Assembly: GCA_020628375.1 (NCBI GenBank) | Contig: JAHDFD010000007.1 | Location: 1-64,000 of the forward strand | From: Chitinophagales bacterium | Lineage (GTDB): Bacteria; Bacteroidota; Bacteroidia; Chitinophagales; UBA2359 | DNA: 64,000 nucleotides | Direction of reading: 5' to 3' | Shown: piece by piece, positions 35,001 through 39,267 of the stretch | Position numbering within the stretch: position 1 is the stretch's first letter | How the letters are laid out: each line of letters begins with the position of its first letter | The notes under the pieces: generated by a model | Database searches by the model: none | What the model was told of the DNA's origin: nothing | Seen by the model: only the letters and a program-made list of their open reading frames with translations | Program-made: the position numbers and the translations under genes

Positions 35001-38000
35001 TCAGGAAATGGCTTTGATGATATCGTGAATGCTACAGCCGGAACTTATACCTTGGAGAATCTGACTGCTGAAAATATCAATATATTTATTGAAGCAGAAG
35101 GTGTCAATAATTGTTTCCAGAACTTACAAGGCTTACGTCAATGTCCGGTGGCGGTTACGCCTGTTTGTGATGATCTTTCAGCATCTATCGAGGTTGTTTG
35201 TAATGATGACGGTTCTATCGAATTGGTTATTACTATTGAAGGTGATAATACTTACGATATTCTTGGTGCTCAATCAGGATTTGTTTTTGCAGAAGGTGTT
35301 AGTGCAGGTGAAACTGTAATAGGACCATTCAATAATCCGAATGTTGATGAATTTAATTTACTTGTAGTAGATAATGAAGACGAAGATTGTTTTGAAACAG
35401 TAAATGGTTCTATCCCTTGTAATGATCAGCCACCAATACTTTGTAATCTGAATGCTTCGTTAACAACAGATTGTGTTGATGAAGAAAGTTACATTATCGA
35501 CCTTACCATAGAAGGAACAGGCACCTATACCGTTCAGGATGGAACCTTTACCGATGATGGTTCAGCAGGCTTATTCATCTTTGAATTCTCTACCGATATT
35601 TTCCCTGATGAAATTTCTTGGGAATTATACAATGATAATACAGGTGATGTGGTAGCGAATGGAGCAGGGTATGAAGAAGCTGAAACTTATACAGAAACAT
35701 TTGAAGATCTTGATCCAACAGCTAGTTATACCTTGTTATTATTAGATTCATTTGGCGATGGCTGGACGGTTGACTTCGGACCTCCAAACCCAGATGCAGG
35801 ACAATATTCAATTACCGATGCAGAAGGTAATATTATTGCAGAAGGAATATTTGAAGATGGTAACGAATTGGAAATATCATTAGGATTCCCAAGTAATATA
35901 GTATTGAATGAAATAACAGGAGTTACAGCAGGAACAATACAGTTAGGTCCATTCTTCGAAGAAGATTATACGATTACAATATTTGAAGAAGGAAATCCTG
36001 ATTGCTTTACGATTATTTCTGGTTCTGAAGACTGTTCTGAACCACAACCACCTCTGTGTAATATTGAGGTAAGTAGTTCAGTAAACTGCGAATCTCAGGA
36101 AGCCTTTACTTTAATGGTTGATATTACCACACCAGGTACTTATACCATTAACGATGGCGTGAATGAACCACTTACCGGACAGAACGAGGGAACTATCGAA
36201 GTAGGACCATTGTCGCCGGGTGCTTATACCGTAACCGTAATTAGTGAAGAAGACGAAACTTGTACTCGTACGATCAGTGGGGTTAATAATTGCCCTCCTG
36301 CACCTTGTGATCTGGAAGTGAATTCGGTTGTTGATTGTTTAAATGAAGAATCATTCATTGTTACAGTTGATATTGCAGGAAATGATACTTATACAGTAGA
36401 AGATAATTACGGAAATGTTCAAAATGGAGTTAGTGCAGGTCAGTTATTCCTTGGACCTTACCCGAATGGTACTTTTGAAATTATAATTATCAGCGAGAAT
36501 GTTGAAAATTGTTTTGAAACTATTTCAGGTATCAAAGATTGTTCAATTTCAACCTGTGATCTGGATGTAGATTATATAACTAGTTGTAATGATGATGGAA
36601 GTGGATTTACTTTAAGCTTGAATATTGATGGAAATGATACTTATAGTATCGATACAGGCATAAATCTGATTACCGGACAGAATGGTTCTGTTGATATTGA
36701 TTTACCGAATGGTGCGTTCAATGTGGTAATTTCAGCCGAAAATATTCCTGATTGCTCGTATGTAGTTTCAGGGAATCGAGATTGTTCAACTGATGGGTGT
36801 TCTATTTTGGCAACCGCTACTACAAGTTGTATTGATGATTCTGAAAGTTACTTCATAACAGTAGATCTTGTAGGAGATAATACTTATACACTTTCTGATG
36901 GAATTAATGAAATTACGGGTGCAAGTTCAGGACAAATATTATTAGGTCCTTTAGATACACCAACTTACACGATTACCATAATTGATGAAAGTAATAACGA
37001 ATGTGCCTTCGAGCTTGATGGTGAATCGGATTGTGTTCCTGATATTATTTGTGATCTGGAGCTAAGCCATGAAGTGAAATGTATAGAAGGAGTTGACTCA
37101 ATGTATGAAGTAGAAATAACGATTATCGGTAGTGGTACTTACAGCGTTGCCAATTCAACCGAAACGTTACAAACAGGTTTAACAGCAGGCACGTATGGTT
37201 ACATTTTTGAAAATGGGGCTTATGAGTTAACCGTTTCTAGCGAATCTATCAACGATTGTTCAGAAACAATATCTGGTTTATTTGATTGTACTCCTCCTCC
37301 TGTATGTTCTGTTCAGGCTACACCTACGATAATTTGTAACGATGATAATACTTATTTTGTAACATTCGTTCTGATTGGAAATAGTAATTACACTGTTAAT
37401 GGAGTAACAACATTAGATGATGTAGTCGGTGGTATGGAAGTAATAACCGGACCTTTCAGTGAATCGAGTTATAGTATAACAATAACCGATAATGAACTTG
37501 AAGATTGCTTATTAGTTCTTAGTGAAGATAACATCGATTGCTCGGTTCCTCCTGTTTGTGATTTGGAAGTGAGTCAGGAAGCCGTTACTTGTATAGATGA
37601 TAACAGCTTCACAGTTAGTATTAATATCTCAGGAAGTGATACTTACTCAGTATCAGACGCAAGTGGGGTAGTGGCAACTGGATTAAGTGCAGGAACTTAT
37701 GACTTTGTCAGTGAAAATGGTAATTACGCTTTTGAAGTAATTAATGAAGTGATTGAAGGTTGCTCTGAGTCAGTAAGTGGAATTCAAAATTGCTTAACAC
37801 CTACTCCATGTATCTTTACTGTAAATGCTGATGTTGCATGTATTGGTAACGATCTGTATTTTGTAAATATCGAACTAACAGGAGATGGTACTTATACCAT
37901 TTCAAGTGGAGACGAGATATTAACAAACCAGACTGCCGGAAATATACTATTCGGACCTTTATCAGGTTTTGAGTACAATATATTGGTTGAGAATGAAGGT

Positions 38001-39209
38001 GTTGAAGATTGTTCTTTTGAGTTAACAGGAGAAGCGCCTTGTGCAATAACTTCGATCAGTAATTTCGTTTGGGAAGATATGAACGAGAATGGTTTACAGG
38101 ATGAAGGAGAACCGGGTATTGCAGATGTGATCGTTTCATTGTTTGGAGCAGGTGCTGATGCAATATTTGGAACAGATGATGATATTGCCATTTCTGTAAT
38201 GACAGATGAAAATGGACAGTATATGTTCGATGACCTTTTTGCCGGTGATTATTATGTGGTAGTTGATATTCCGGAAAATTATACACCAACTGCTCAGAAT
38301 GCTGGTGATGATGATCTGGATAGTGATATTAATGCTGAAGGAGAAACAAGTGTTATCAGTATTGCCGGAGGGCAAAGTAATGCTTCAATTGATGCAGGTT
38401 TCATAAATCAGTGTTCAGGATTTATCGTTTCAGCAACTCAGGAATGTTCACACCCCGAAGAAGGTATGTATTATGTTTCTTATACGATACAAGGTGGAAA
38501 CGCTCCATTCAGTTATACAATCGGAGATGAGACTATGACCTTGGCAGAAGATGTTCTGGTATTAGAATATACAGAAGGCGATTCTTACGATATTACGTTT
38601 AACGATGCCAATGACTGTACTGTGAATCTGGCTGCAACTCCACCTCCGTGTGGTGTTGTAAGTGTTGAGCTGATCGAGTTTGATGGAGAAATACTTACTG
38701 CCGGAAATAATTTATTCTGGAGTACTGCTTCTGAAATTGATAATGATTACTTCACTGTTGAGCGTTCATTGAATGGTGTTGACTTTGAAGCGATCGGTTC
38801 GGTAAATGCTATCGGTAATAGTTCGGTTGTTCAGCGTTACAGCTTATTGGATAATGATGCACCTAATGGTAAAGCATACTACCGATTAAGTATATTCGAT
38901 ACTAATGGTAAGCAGGAGTTCGCGCCTAATATCGTTGTATTGGAAAGAACAGTATCGGTTGATTTCAATGTATATCCTAATCCGGTAGTAAATGAATTAA
39001 CTATTGATTTTGACGCGGCAATTGCTGGTGATAATACAATTATTACCGTATTCGATGTTTCAGGAAAACTGTTAAGCCAATATGAGTATATCAATGTTGA
39101 AGGAGCAAATCAATTTGTTATCGATATGGCTTCTTACACAGCAGGCACTTATCTGGTTACGCTTCAGAATAAAGAACTTCAGAAAGCTGTTCCGGTTATC
39201 AAGCAATAG
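14049..39209 (+). CDS. Giant 8,386-residue T9SS-secreted repeat protein (putative adhesin)
   Basis: A signal peptide (about residues 1-25) is followed by about ten HYR/Ig-like repeats (27-970), SprB-like repeats (971-2007), about 68 four-cysteine repeats (2008-8000), an SdrD-B-like domain (about 8001-8120), one further repeat-like domain, a linker with TASEIDNDYFTVERS, and a T9SS type-A sorting domain (about 8300-8386, VYPNPV...DVSGKLL). The protein should be exported by Sec, cross the outer membrane by T9SS and be attached to or shed from the surface. It is longer than SprB of Flavobacterium johnsoniae, the known giant gliding adhesin, which has related repeats. Each four-Cys unit probably forms two disulfides. 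Residues 1402-3873 hold no Lys, Arg or His, so the molecule is very acidic and lacks trypsin sites there. The gene stands alone, with its own promoter and a strong terminator. An adhesive, matrix or gliding role is inference. Confidence 0.9.
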   Translation: MSNAYFPVILTTLLLSLGFSFSLSATITVTAPSGFEQDFDSNPEGQKCGASFVDFNEDFFEVTTDCPDGFTETVTEEFATVPYTDPSSGDVFDPSCYDIYIVTYTVETPCGESQTWEAVFFQIAASQDPVQLDVIINFPDFEPNFDNNPTQLACTDPYPTYTIDDFDETGGCGFIVNETINETTFDDGCIESYFVSYIVEDACLNIRQFSAVYERPLNPGVPPTVTNVPANFTDTDFANCDDEIPNFTIDQFDAEASCSLVVTEEIINVDPINDGCIETFEIQYIVYDDCDNRDTLKAFFTKPYNDGLAPDITLPSGFEIGFFEENIDSDPTQLLCGEVAPIFTESSFSAESGCAQFPAEVVFTDDVSVDACNEIYTYTYTATDICNNEMTYQAVFLVPVNESIAPEITNAPTEFEQDIDATPTILECADNFPSWGDIWDESSFTFSDNCTPLDLLVTATDETAPVTIDCYEEKIYTFTVTDLCGNSISYVANYWKPVTALVNPPTIDVATYPVIDPGSFELNTDANPDTLTVCDESFPTLATNQFEAVSNCSLIEVDISITNDLVTSPSGCTQTLTRTVTATDNCGNATEYQAVYVRFINQGAVTVTAPAGFEENTDSTPEDLGCDTGFTNYTLDDFSAALDCDEGIVTNEVTEDIQASADGCAETQTVTYTIEDVCGNTATYVGVFIRTVSTVDNAVAPLVTAPSEFEAGSTDSTPTILEICGEDYPVTINDFSATDNCGVAEETLDFTDADDGCFETRTYTYTATDACGNSTVYTGVYQRILPNDVPPNVITPNSDFVLNGGGNPVLLACGDPFPDYTADQFTVIDDCNLEADTIFTIVDETLECILRRTITITATDTCQNVTTYEAIYTSGIPDGIPPTVDPQEAFEAGNVDNNPTPVTCGETPDLSIDDFEESDGCNQVITENISAPVITNDGCLETLTYTYTAEDECGDVATFTGSFLRPLNSLEVNVIPSVNACPDQTITVQADGGFNCNGGNFDFVLINADNNSSVDLITANGLTDVVFSNIPEGNYYVEVTDNTDGCVEQTTTIAIAEGLDGEFSYACGETDNTFVLTNLSGGSGNYTVTSDIDGTLDNATTGTYQPSQTLTAGTHTITITDPSLDPACVLTFTIDVYDPLTLSLSADDCAFNGTVNVDVVSGGAGTYTIFPSTIEAPGASNDITSNETSLSGVGSLTGITTTSDFYIVLEDANGCQISQLIIYEAQVELTNTFTFDCTNPNAASVELFGAIGDWDFYLYETGTPFDNGASAVASQSGGITANFTAIPGGAYTIYASDADGCEATPIDIEIFDALNLEISLGGCAFNGELEVTAANGGADPANTIGGGFANTGYTIFLASSETAGSGDITSNEGTLTGIGSFTGIDTSNDFYVILEDANNCRVAVLVEYIELLDLQNNLNQVCNDALNEVSVSVSGGNPDWDFYLFEAGDTYDSNNPANGSIATDTGDGSGNDNNGTFSTIPAGAYFVAASDADGCSADTVAVYVYDELELGIDLNGCFFDGTIEVTTVLGGTDPAVTVGGGFPDVAYSIFLSSIDAPNGVNDISSNENSLSGTGTFTDISATADFYVILEDANGCQTSVPVSVSEQASLDNDLPEDCISNINTVAVSATGGSPDWTFYLYDTGVAFDNGTSALATDAGDGSGADASGNFSSVAAGTYTVYAVDANGCEAAPIDVDVIDELTMEIDFEPCSFNGEIEVVSIAGGTAPYTVTLTNGTSSNEGSLSDIGTFTGVSTGTFEVVVTDDNGCDFSIPVEIEDTGELVDNTADCAYGIINVSVNNGIADYDFYVYPQGVAFDGGTSAIDVFNGGTSANFNGLDEGDYTVYAALSNGCGELTIDVYVFEEILLEQTDLCDYGTIIIVATGGYSDNYTYSISGGVAPDNTTGIFTDIPGGSYTVTVVDDNPNGACPVSITATTVDPIEVETNQICYEGIIVSGGTPGYTYDLYEADGITLVDSNNTGVFPGTAGDYVLIVTDANGCDNAPGVPIICEEELTCAINLTESFTCNDDGTFSVEITFEGVGTYSIEEPGSGVNLSGQASGTYTFDFNAGDSYNFTVSSEELEDCSESVANTPFCCTLDAVAEVQCIGVNGFIVSFEIVGDGTYTVDDGDGTILTGVSAGQLTVGSPFPNGAYNITITSESNPECEQVLSGEQDCFDCNLAVTADTECIDVFNFNLDLIINGSGTFTVDDGINPIQTGVTAGNVTVGTYPNGAYNVIVTSELDSECSETVSGSEDCFECDLNIEATTTCIDDLNYELTYTISGSGTYTVEDGINGTQTGVAAGTYTVGVLSNGDYSIVVTSEYDDTCTQTASGSEDCFVCPLPVSAQVNCLDNFTYEVSFTLTGDGTFSIGDGINPVQSGLTAGDYTIGPFDNGAYNIIITSEDDETCTQTLSGEQDCFECDLTVNVNTTCLDLGNYSLEYTISGIGTYTVDDGINPLQTGVVAGTYTIASLPNGTYNIIVTSEEDETCTETASGSEDCFECELNITPTVVCNDDGLGFTVSYEIIGSDSYTVEDGINGTQTGVTAGIYSVAYPNGAYSIVITSETNNECTQTLSGDQDCFECDLTVNVSTSCLDLENYSLEYTITGTGTYTVDDGINPLQTGVVAGIYTIASLPNGTYNIIVTSEEDDTCTETASGSEDCFECELNVTPTVVCNGDGLGFIVSYEITGSDSYTIEDGINGTQTGVTAGTYTVAYPNGAYSIVITSETNEACTQTLSGEQDCFECDLTVNVNTTCLDLGNYSLEYTISGIGTYTVDDGINPLQTGVVAGTYTIASLPNGTYNIIVTSEEDETCTETASGSEDCFECELNITPTIVCNEDLTGYTVTYEVTGSDSYTVEDGINGTQTGVTAGTYSVVYPNGAYSIVITSETNEACTQTLSGEQDCFECDLTVNVNTTCLDLGNYSLEYTISGIGTYTVDDGINPLQTGVVAGTYTIASLPNGTYNIIVTSEEDETCTETASGSEDCFECELNITPTIVCNDDLTGYTVTYEITGSDSYTVEDGINGTQTGVTAGTYSVVYPNGAYSIVITSETNEACTQTLSGEQDCFECDLTVNVNTTCLDLGNYSLEYTISGIGTYTVDDGINPLQTGVVAGTYTIASLPNGTYNIIVTSEEDETCTETASGSEDCFECELNITPTIVCNDDLTGYTVTYEITGTDSYIVEDGVNGTQTGVTAGTYSVVYPNGAYSIVITSETNEVCTQTLSGEQDCFECDLTVNVSTSCLDLENYSLEYTISGIGTYTVDDGINPLQTGVVAGSYTINSLPNGAYNIIVTSEADETCTETVSGSEDCFECELNITPTVVCNEDLTGYTVTYEITGIDSYIVEDGVNGTQTGVTAGTYSVTYPNGAYTIVITSETNEACTQTLSGEQDCFECDLTVNVNTTCLDLGNYSLEYTISGIGTYTVDDGINPLQTGVAAGTYTISSIPNGTYNIIVTSEADETCTETVSGSEDCFECELSINPALDCNEDLSGYTVTYEITGSDSYIVEDGINGIQTGITAGTYTVAYPNGPYTIVITSETNEACTQTLNGEQDCFECDLIVNVNTECVDLLNYSLEYTITGTGTFSVDDGINPLQTGIVAGTYAIDSLPNGAYNIIVTSETDETCTETVSGSEDCFECELPVESVITCNDDGSGFSVNYIITGNDFYTIVDGVNGTQTGVTAGTYTVAYPNGAYSIIITSETNAECTQTLSGSEDCFECGLLVTSTTNCIDDFSYNVFVNIAGNGTYTVDDGIGGTLTGVSNGNLILGPYQNGAYTIIITSEVEAECSEVINVNEECSEPPVCDVTASANTVCLNDDSYEVILSLGGVGTFTIDDGINPALTNQVAGTITLGPIPNGNYTIIITSEADPNCSIPISGQRDCAPDIPCDISAIAATGCVDFDSFELSVELTGSSTYTLTDGVNVINGASSGTIVLGTLPNGGYTLTITDELNDECTVTLNGNEDCTGEINCDVTVEAEVQCISNAEYIVDITITGTSTYTVDDQQGNVFGGVGSGTYTVGPFDSNTAYQIDVLDEANDLCFKTVSGTKVCEPGVGCDPGIVIDKQCLPDNSGYQLEVILSGSSTYSLYDGLFVDLPNNNLLTTGLQAGDSFIIGPFDNSETYFFLMLDENDPLCYQDYIGSFDCQGGCDLEANAFPVCNEDGTFNVEIEVFGTGVYNVTGDVFDEVTGGETLSYGPYNPGDTYYFLLVDIADDNCIQDFLGTADCEAEEPCDINAAVDFTCFDNETYDIIFNLNASGTFTITASNGTVINNATQLGNPYNLGNYPNGGYSVVVQDEANEECNATFVGSHICQPPPPCDLEVTNNNVCIDEFTYNVVLTITGSDTYDIINNGTVVQTAIGAGTYTVGPIPNGNYNILIVGNEDITCERAIEGSFSCSEDLPCDLVVSADKECTGDGEYELVLTISGSSVYTISDGNTIYASDQTAGSITIGPFSNGEYSIEVVDNANEDCFQNLNGSYECIACDIAANFVPVCQENGEYVLELDLSGSSSYTVSDGVNNDITGLTSGQYEIGPIPSGIYSITITDETNADCSQTYEGVFSCEPPVCDLIVTTETQCQEDGTFSLTLDIIGGSDYEIYDEDGTSIGAQGEGAFEIDGLTGTDYEFFVQDLNNPNCNTPVLGSIDCNDNPLVCNLSLNAQPICNDNGSFYFELELPAGSTYTIDYGGPGGGVDESNVPAGIYTTIDFSEFYGFTVIAENIPDCEQQIFGTFGCDVGEPGDPECDIDFSYTYECFDDGLYDFIFTIEGEGLFDVYTTTSGGNCNQVGYLLESVPAGVYQFGPYGENGCPNNTVLEQVGTDCSTQLFATASCTPGCLMEVFMTPECNVDGTFNVIVEIDGDDTYNIETWSGEELGFNDVEPGTYTVGPFDEEYDVVVYVNGFEDCFYRDYDDVACEDVTPPPCDVDATVAFTCNDDGTYTVDLFIINGSGTYNFSEFGGGGGPGGGGPVLLGESLDVGQYNFGPFEVDGEENLFVLTQEENINCEKLFYLSPACDEDCDLTAFFIRECNDDGTFNVVVNVSGSSTYSILNWPNESIGLDNVSAGLYTAGPYENEYDIIVVDDNNPQDCFFNDFGEYYECGEQPPVCDLFISIEIECNEDGSFFLVFDIQGDDVYDILINDFIPGSNNDIDFEPVSDLPAGTYTYGPFTGTAYDFIIVGSDFNPGGPGQGPPEGCFQLLSSEVDCIGQPPVCDLDFDFEIICQVNGAYSLALDITGSDVYEIEIDGEENIENVTAGSIEIGPYNQEQISINIVSVNSGSCTQALNTQNPCDVDVPCDLSATTDIYCNPDGTYSIDVTITGSDIYDIYRTDNGEEGTGFLFEFFSDDWPTEMFWELVNDNTGQTIYSTVPGVYFEPFQFYSEIMDELDPNASYTLILRDTFGDGWTLGGGGGDFAVYDLATGNLIEEGIFEDGSEFIIELGQPVSAGTGNPDDPILSDLPAGTYTVGPFNTNVYDFTIIAQSDDACTFEVQGNYSCGSVNCGVSTEYEFECTEDGTGYFVVLDFRGAGTYTITDGVNPNLTGQTQGMVTVGPIPNGIFEIEIFDENNPEDCFLAISGVNDCGGGTPCDLDVDAIFECIGDEVNVLVNITGSSVYEVDFGNGTVVSDVLQGTFEYAYGVTSLNYDITVTDLNEEDCNQTLSGFYSCEAPPVCNISAFPTFTCIDDLTYQTTLNLSGSSTYTITVGGTTLTGQTAGQIDLGEFNNGANTIIILDEANPNCSQSLQANYACSAVSYCDLSVELNPVCQDDGFYLEITISGSSTYSVFDFGDFAGFENIANGLTAGTYTVGPILADFDFYNIQIIDENDDECSQFLGGTSPCGDQCDLFASVETECISNTSYNIILTIYGEGSYSVSDPLGNFTQGYEAGTYTFGPYTGSNYNLSIFEDFGFFCSQFFSGTRECTTPNICDLNVSAAPRCEEDEPNGFFLDLTIEGSSSYSVVYSDGFGSSTQISGLTAGNTTVGPVQEGFYFIQVVDETNGDCTDTYQGNYTCGDSEECDLSLSAQPVCNDDGTFNLILTITGSDNYNVFDFFTGNFLDNVPAGTYEIGPFFDEFYEVFAETSDGGFFGFCSQFVSGQYNCDGDCDLNVLQEVFCNDDGSFLVEVTVEGGNTYDIFDDFNGEVISGVEEGVYEFGPYFDEFYAFTVFDNDGGCSQSVFGQGVCEDTGGCDLFVSHSVECDDDTNGYFVTLEITGSEAYTITDQFGTLIDNNVTAGTYTYGPYYLTNYGFSIFDDSGGFFGCSQFISGSFECSLPGPCDLTVLATPVCQDGDLGNFGLDLQINGSSTYTVIVNGGFGGSGQQYNNTEPGTLSIYPIPEGFYFIQVIDEASNDCTQFLNGNFSCDGIIECDLQANVEYVCLSENEYELVVNIEGSGNYFVDIDFFNEGQYTAGTYTFGPYETNGFEFYNVSVYDNSGFFGECFQNISGSFSCDPDNPCDIETDISFVCDEDDVLFVEVTVTGDGTYQIFDFFTGEFQQGDAGTYTFGPYFEQFYGFDVFNEDSGCNETYQGSYLCEPIPACDLFLTAVPICQDDSNEYFLEVTVQGSGEYVLFSGFFGSEPIDTVTAGTYTYGPYIINNYSIFANDVEDGGFFGNCFQQVAGEIQCNTSGQPCDLNVAVDIECVTDNEYSVNLNISGSGTYSIDDGSGSVLSGVEPGNISLGPYSVVNYSIQITQEGNLACTQTIAGTYECSAPDICNLQASATPVCNSNGTYVLEVEIIGDGVFEIEANGETQTGEAGSYSFGDFEEGSYEVIIVNPNIIGCSQTITGDIQCTQDPLCSIDFNVTPSCDQAGFYNLLLDIQGDEPFYTVIIDAGAFNDVFPGVPPGVYPLDFIPNGNYFIEIVSETDPDCFASFSGSYECTDEEPPCDLVANATPVCIDLFSYNLEVIVEGSGEFELIYNGNSESVTAGTYTVGPFLNSDYELEVVGSEFCSQFISGIFDDCGDGPTPCDLFASYELICLSDDLPNYNVELTITGSGTYTVSGNGFDDIVNATAGTYTLENLTAENINIFIEAEGVNNCFQNLQGLRQCPVAVTPVCDDLSASIEVVCNDDGSIELVITIEGDNTYDILGAQSGFVFAEGVSAGETVIGPFNNPNVDEFNLLVVDNEDEDCFETVNGSIPCNDQPPILCNLNASLTTDCVDEESYIIDLTIEGTGTYTVQDGTFTDDGSAGLFIFEFSTDIFPDEISWELYNDNTGDVVANGAGYEEAETYTETFEDLDPTASYTLLLLDSFGDGWTVDFGPPNPDAGQYSITDAEGNIIAEGIFEDGNELEISLGFPSNIVLNEITGVTAGTIQLGPFFEEDYTITIFEEGNPDCFTIISGSEDCSEPQPPLCNIEVSSSVNCESQEAFTLMVDITTPGTYTINDGVNEPLTGQNEGTIEVGPLSPGAYTVTVISEEDETCTRTISGVNNCPPAPCDLEVNSVVDCLNEESFIVTVDIAGNDTYTVEDNYGNVQNGVSAGQLFLGPYPNGTFEIIIISENVENCFETISGIKDCSISTCDLDVDYITSCNDDGSGFTLSLNIDGNDTYSIDTGINLITGQNGSVDIDLPNGAFNVVISAENIPDCSYVVSGNRDCSTDGCSILATATTSCIDDSESYFITVDLVGDNTYTLSDGINEITGASSGQILLGPLDTPTYTITIIDESNNECAFELDGESDCVPDIICDLELSHEVKCIEGVDSMYEVEITIIGSGTYSVANSTETLQTGLTAGTYGYIFENGAYELTVSSESINDCSETISGLFDCTPPPVCSVQATPTIICNDDNTYFVTFVLIGNSNYTVNGVTTLDDVVGGMEVITGPFSESSYSITITDNELEDCLLVLSEDNIDCSVPPVCDLEVSQEAVTCIDDNSFTVSINISGSDTYSVSDASGVVATGLSAGTYDFVSENGNYAFEVINEVIEGCSESVSGIQNCLTPTPCIFTVNADVACIGNDLYFVNIELTGDGTYTISSGDEILTNQTAGNILFGPLSGFEYNILVENEGVEDCSFELTGEAPCAITSISNFVWEDMNENGLQDEGEPGIADVIVSLFGAGADAIFGTDDDIAISVMTDENGQYMFDDLFAGDYYVVVDIPENYTPTAQNAGDDDLDSDINAEGETSVISIAGGQSNASIDAGFINQCSGFIVSATQECSHPEEGMYYVSYTIQGGNAPFSYTIGDETMTLAEDVLVLEYTEGDSYDITFNDANDCTVNLAATPPPCGVVSVELIEFDGEILTAGNNLFWSTASEIDNDYFTVERSLNGVDFEAIGSVNAIGNSSVVQRYSLLDNDAPNGKAYYRLSIFDTNGKQEFAPNIVVLERTVSVDFNVYPNPVVNELTIDFDAAIAGDNTIITVFDVSGKLLSQYEYINVEGANQFVIDMASYTAGTYLVTLQNKELQKAVPVIKQ
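14127..16958 (+). repeat. About ten HYR/Ig-like protein repeats
   Basis: Residues about 27-970 of the giant protein fall into ten units of 85-103 residues. Each has a start like PPxVTxPxxFE, a Cys near residue 25, an acidic TIDDF-like strand, a Cys after DN/DG, and an ending like YTATDxCGNxTxYxAVY. The pattern resembles HYR domains found in many Bacteroidota surface proteins. The units are diverged from one another, unlike part of the later array. Confidence 0.75.
16959..20070 (+). repeat. SprB-like repeat region
   Basis: Residues about 971-2007. The first unit has the SprB-type features (CNGGNFDFVLINADN, then IPEGNYYVEVTDNTDGC). It is followed by four longer units of about 175-195 residues, starting near 17460, 17983, 18564 and 19140. 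Each has a first half with CxFNGxxEV and SNExxLSGxGxFTGI...FYVILEDANGC, and a second half with DWDFYLYE...GAYTxYAxDADGC. Degenerate SprB units close the region. Confidence 0.65.
20571..25187 (+). repeat. 19 in-frame tandem units of exactly 243 bp with a 486-bp higher-order period
   Basis: Every unit encodes 81 residues with Cys at position 1 (CDL/CEL), about 11, about 69 and about 78 (DCFE). From 21300 to 25187 sixteen units alternate between type A (CDLTVNV..C, DDGINPLQTGV) and type B (CELNITP..C, EDGINGTQTGV), giving eight 486-bp pairs. The A units at 21300, 22272, 22758 and 23244 look identical over all 243 bp. The whole block encodes no Lys, Arg or His. No unit is shifted or interrupted. 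Confidence 0.9.
30010..30360 (+). other. Extra domain inserted in a four-Cys unit (copy 1)
   Basis: Inside a unit that begins with CDLSATTDIYC, about 110 residues are inserted after IYDIYRTDNG and before SDLPAGTYTVGPF. The inserted sequence has FLFEFFSDDWPTEMFWELVN, then SYTLILRDTFGDGWTLGGG, and ends with EEGIFEDGSEF. It resembles the small YDSxGDGxxxG domain seen in many marine bacterial and animal secreted proteins. Confidence 0.65.
35560..35905 (+). other. Extra domain inserted in a four-Cys unit (copy 2)
   Basis: The same domain is inserted after YTVQDG in a unit beginning CNLNASLTTDC: FIFEFSTDIFPDEISWELYN, SYTLLLLDSFGDGWTVD, AEGIFEDGNEL. It sits in the same loop as copy 1 although twenty units lie between them. 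Confidence 0.65.
38052..38412 (+). other. SdrD-B-like domain of the giant protein
   Basis: Residues about 8001-8121. The start SNFVWEDMNENGLQDEGEPG, the calcium-binding-like GADAIFGTDDD and the ending DSDINAEGETSVISIAGGQ match the SdrD B-type (Cna-B-related) repeat of surface proteins. It separates the repeat array from the C-terminal secretion region, as a spacer would. Confidence 0.8.
38960..39209 (+). other. T9SS type-A C-terminal sorting domain
   Basis: The last 80 or so residues show the motifs of the Por secretion tail: FNVYPNPVVNELTI, then TVFDVSGKLLSQYEY, then YTAGTYLVTLQNKELQKAV. It follows a YYRLSIFDTNGKQEF linker that commonly precedes such tails. It predicts export by the type IX system. 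Confidence 0.9.
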
Positions 39210-39230
39210 CAAATGACTGAGATTTGATCA

Positions 39231-39267
39231 AAAGGGAGTTGTTCGATTTGAACGACTCCCTTTTTTT
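39231..39267 (+). terminator. Intrinsic terminator of the giant gene
   Basis: The stem AGGGAGTTGTTC (39233-39244) pairs with GAACGACTCCCT (39250-39261), with one G-T pair, around the loop GATTT. An AAA run precedes it and seven Ts follow. It begins 21 bp after the stop codon. Confidence 0.92.

Larger units (their letters stand above)
25188..38051 (+). repeat. Diverged continuation of the four-Cys array (about 47 units)
   Basis: Units here share CDL..C, a GSxTYxI strand, AGTYTxGP, and the C and GxxxC endings, but vary from about 80 to 105 residues (two are about 190 because of insertions). Most length variation lies in one loop, between the YxIxDG strand and AGTY. One loop is Gly-rich (FGGGGGPGGGGP, 28884-28921). 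Together with the 243-bp block and two units before it I count about 68 units by hand. Confidence 0.8.
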
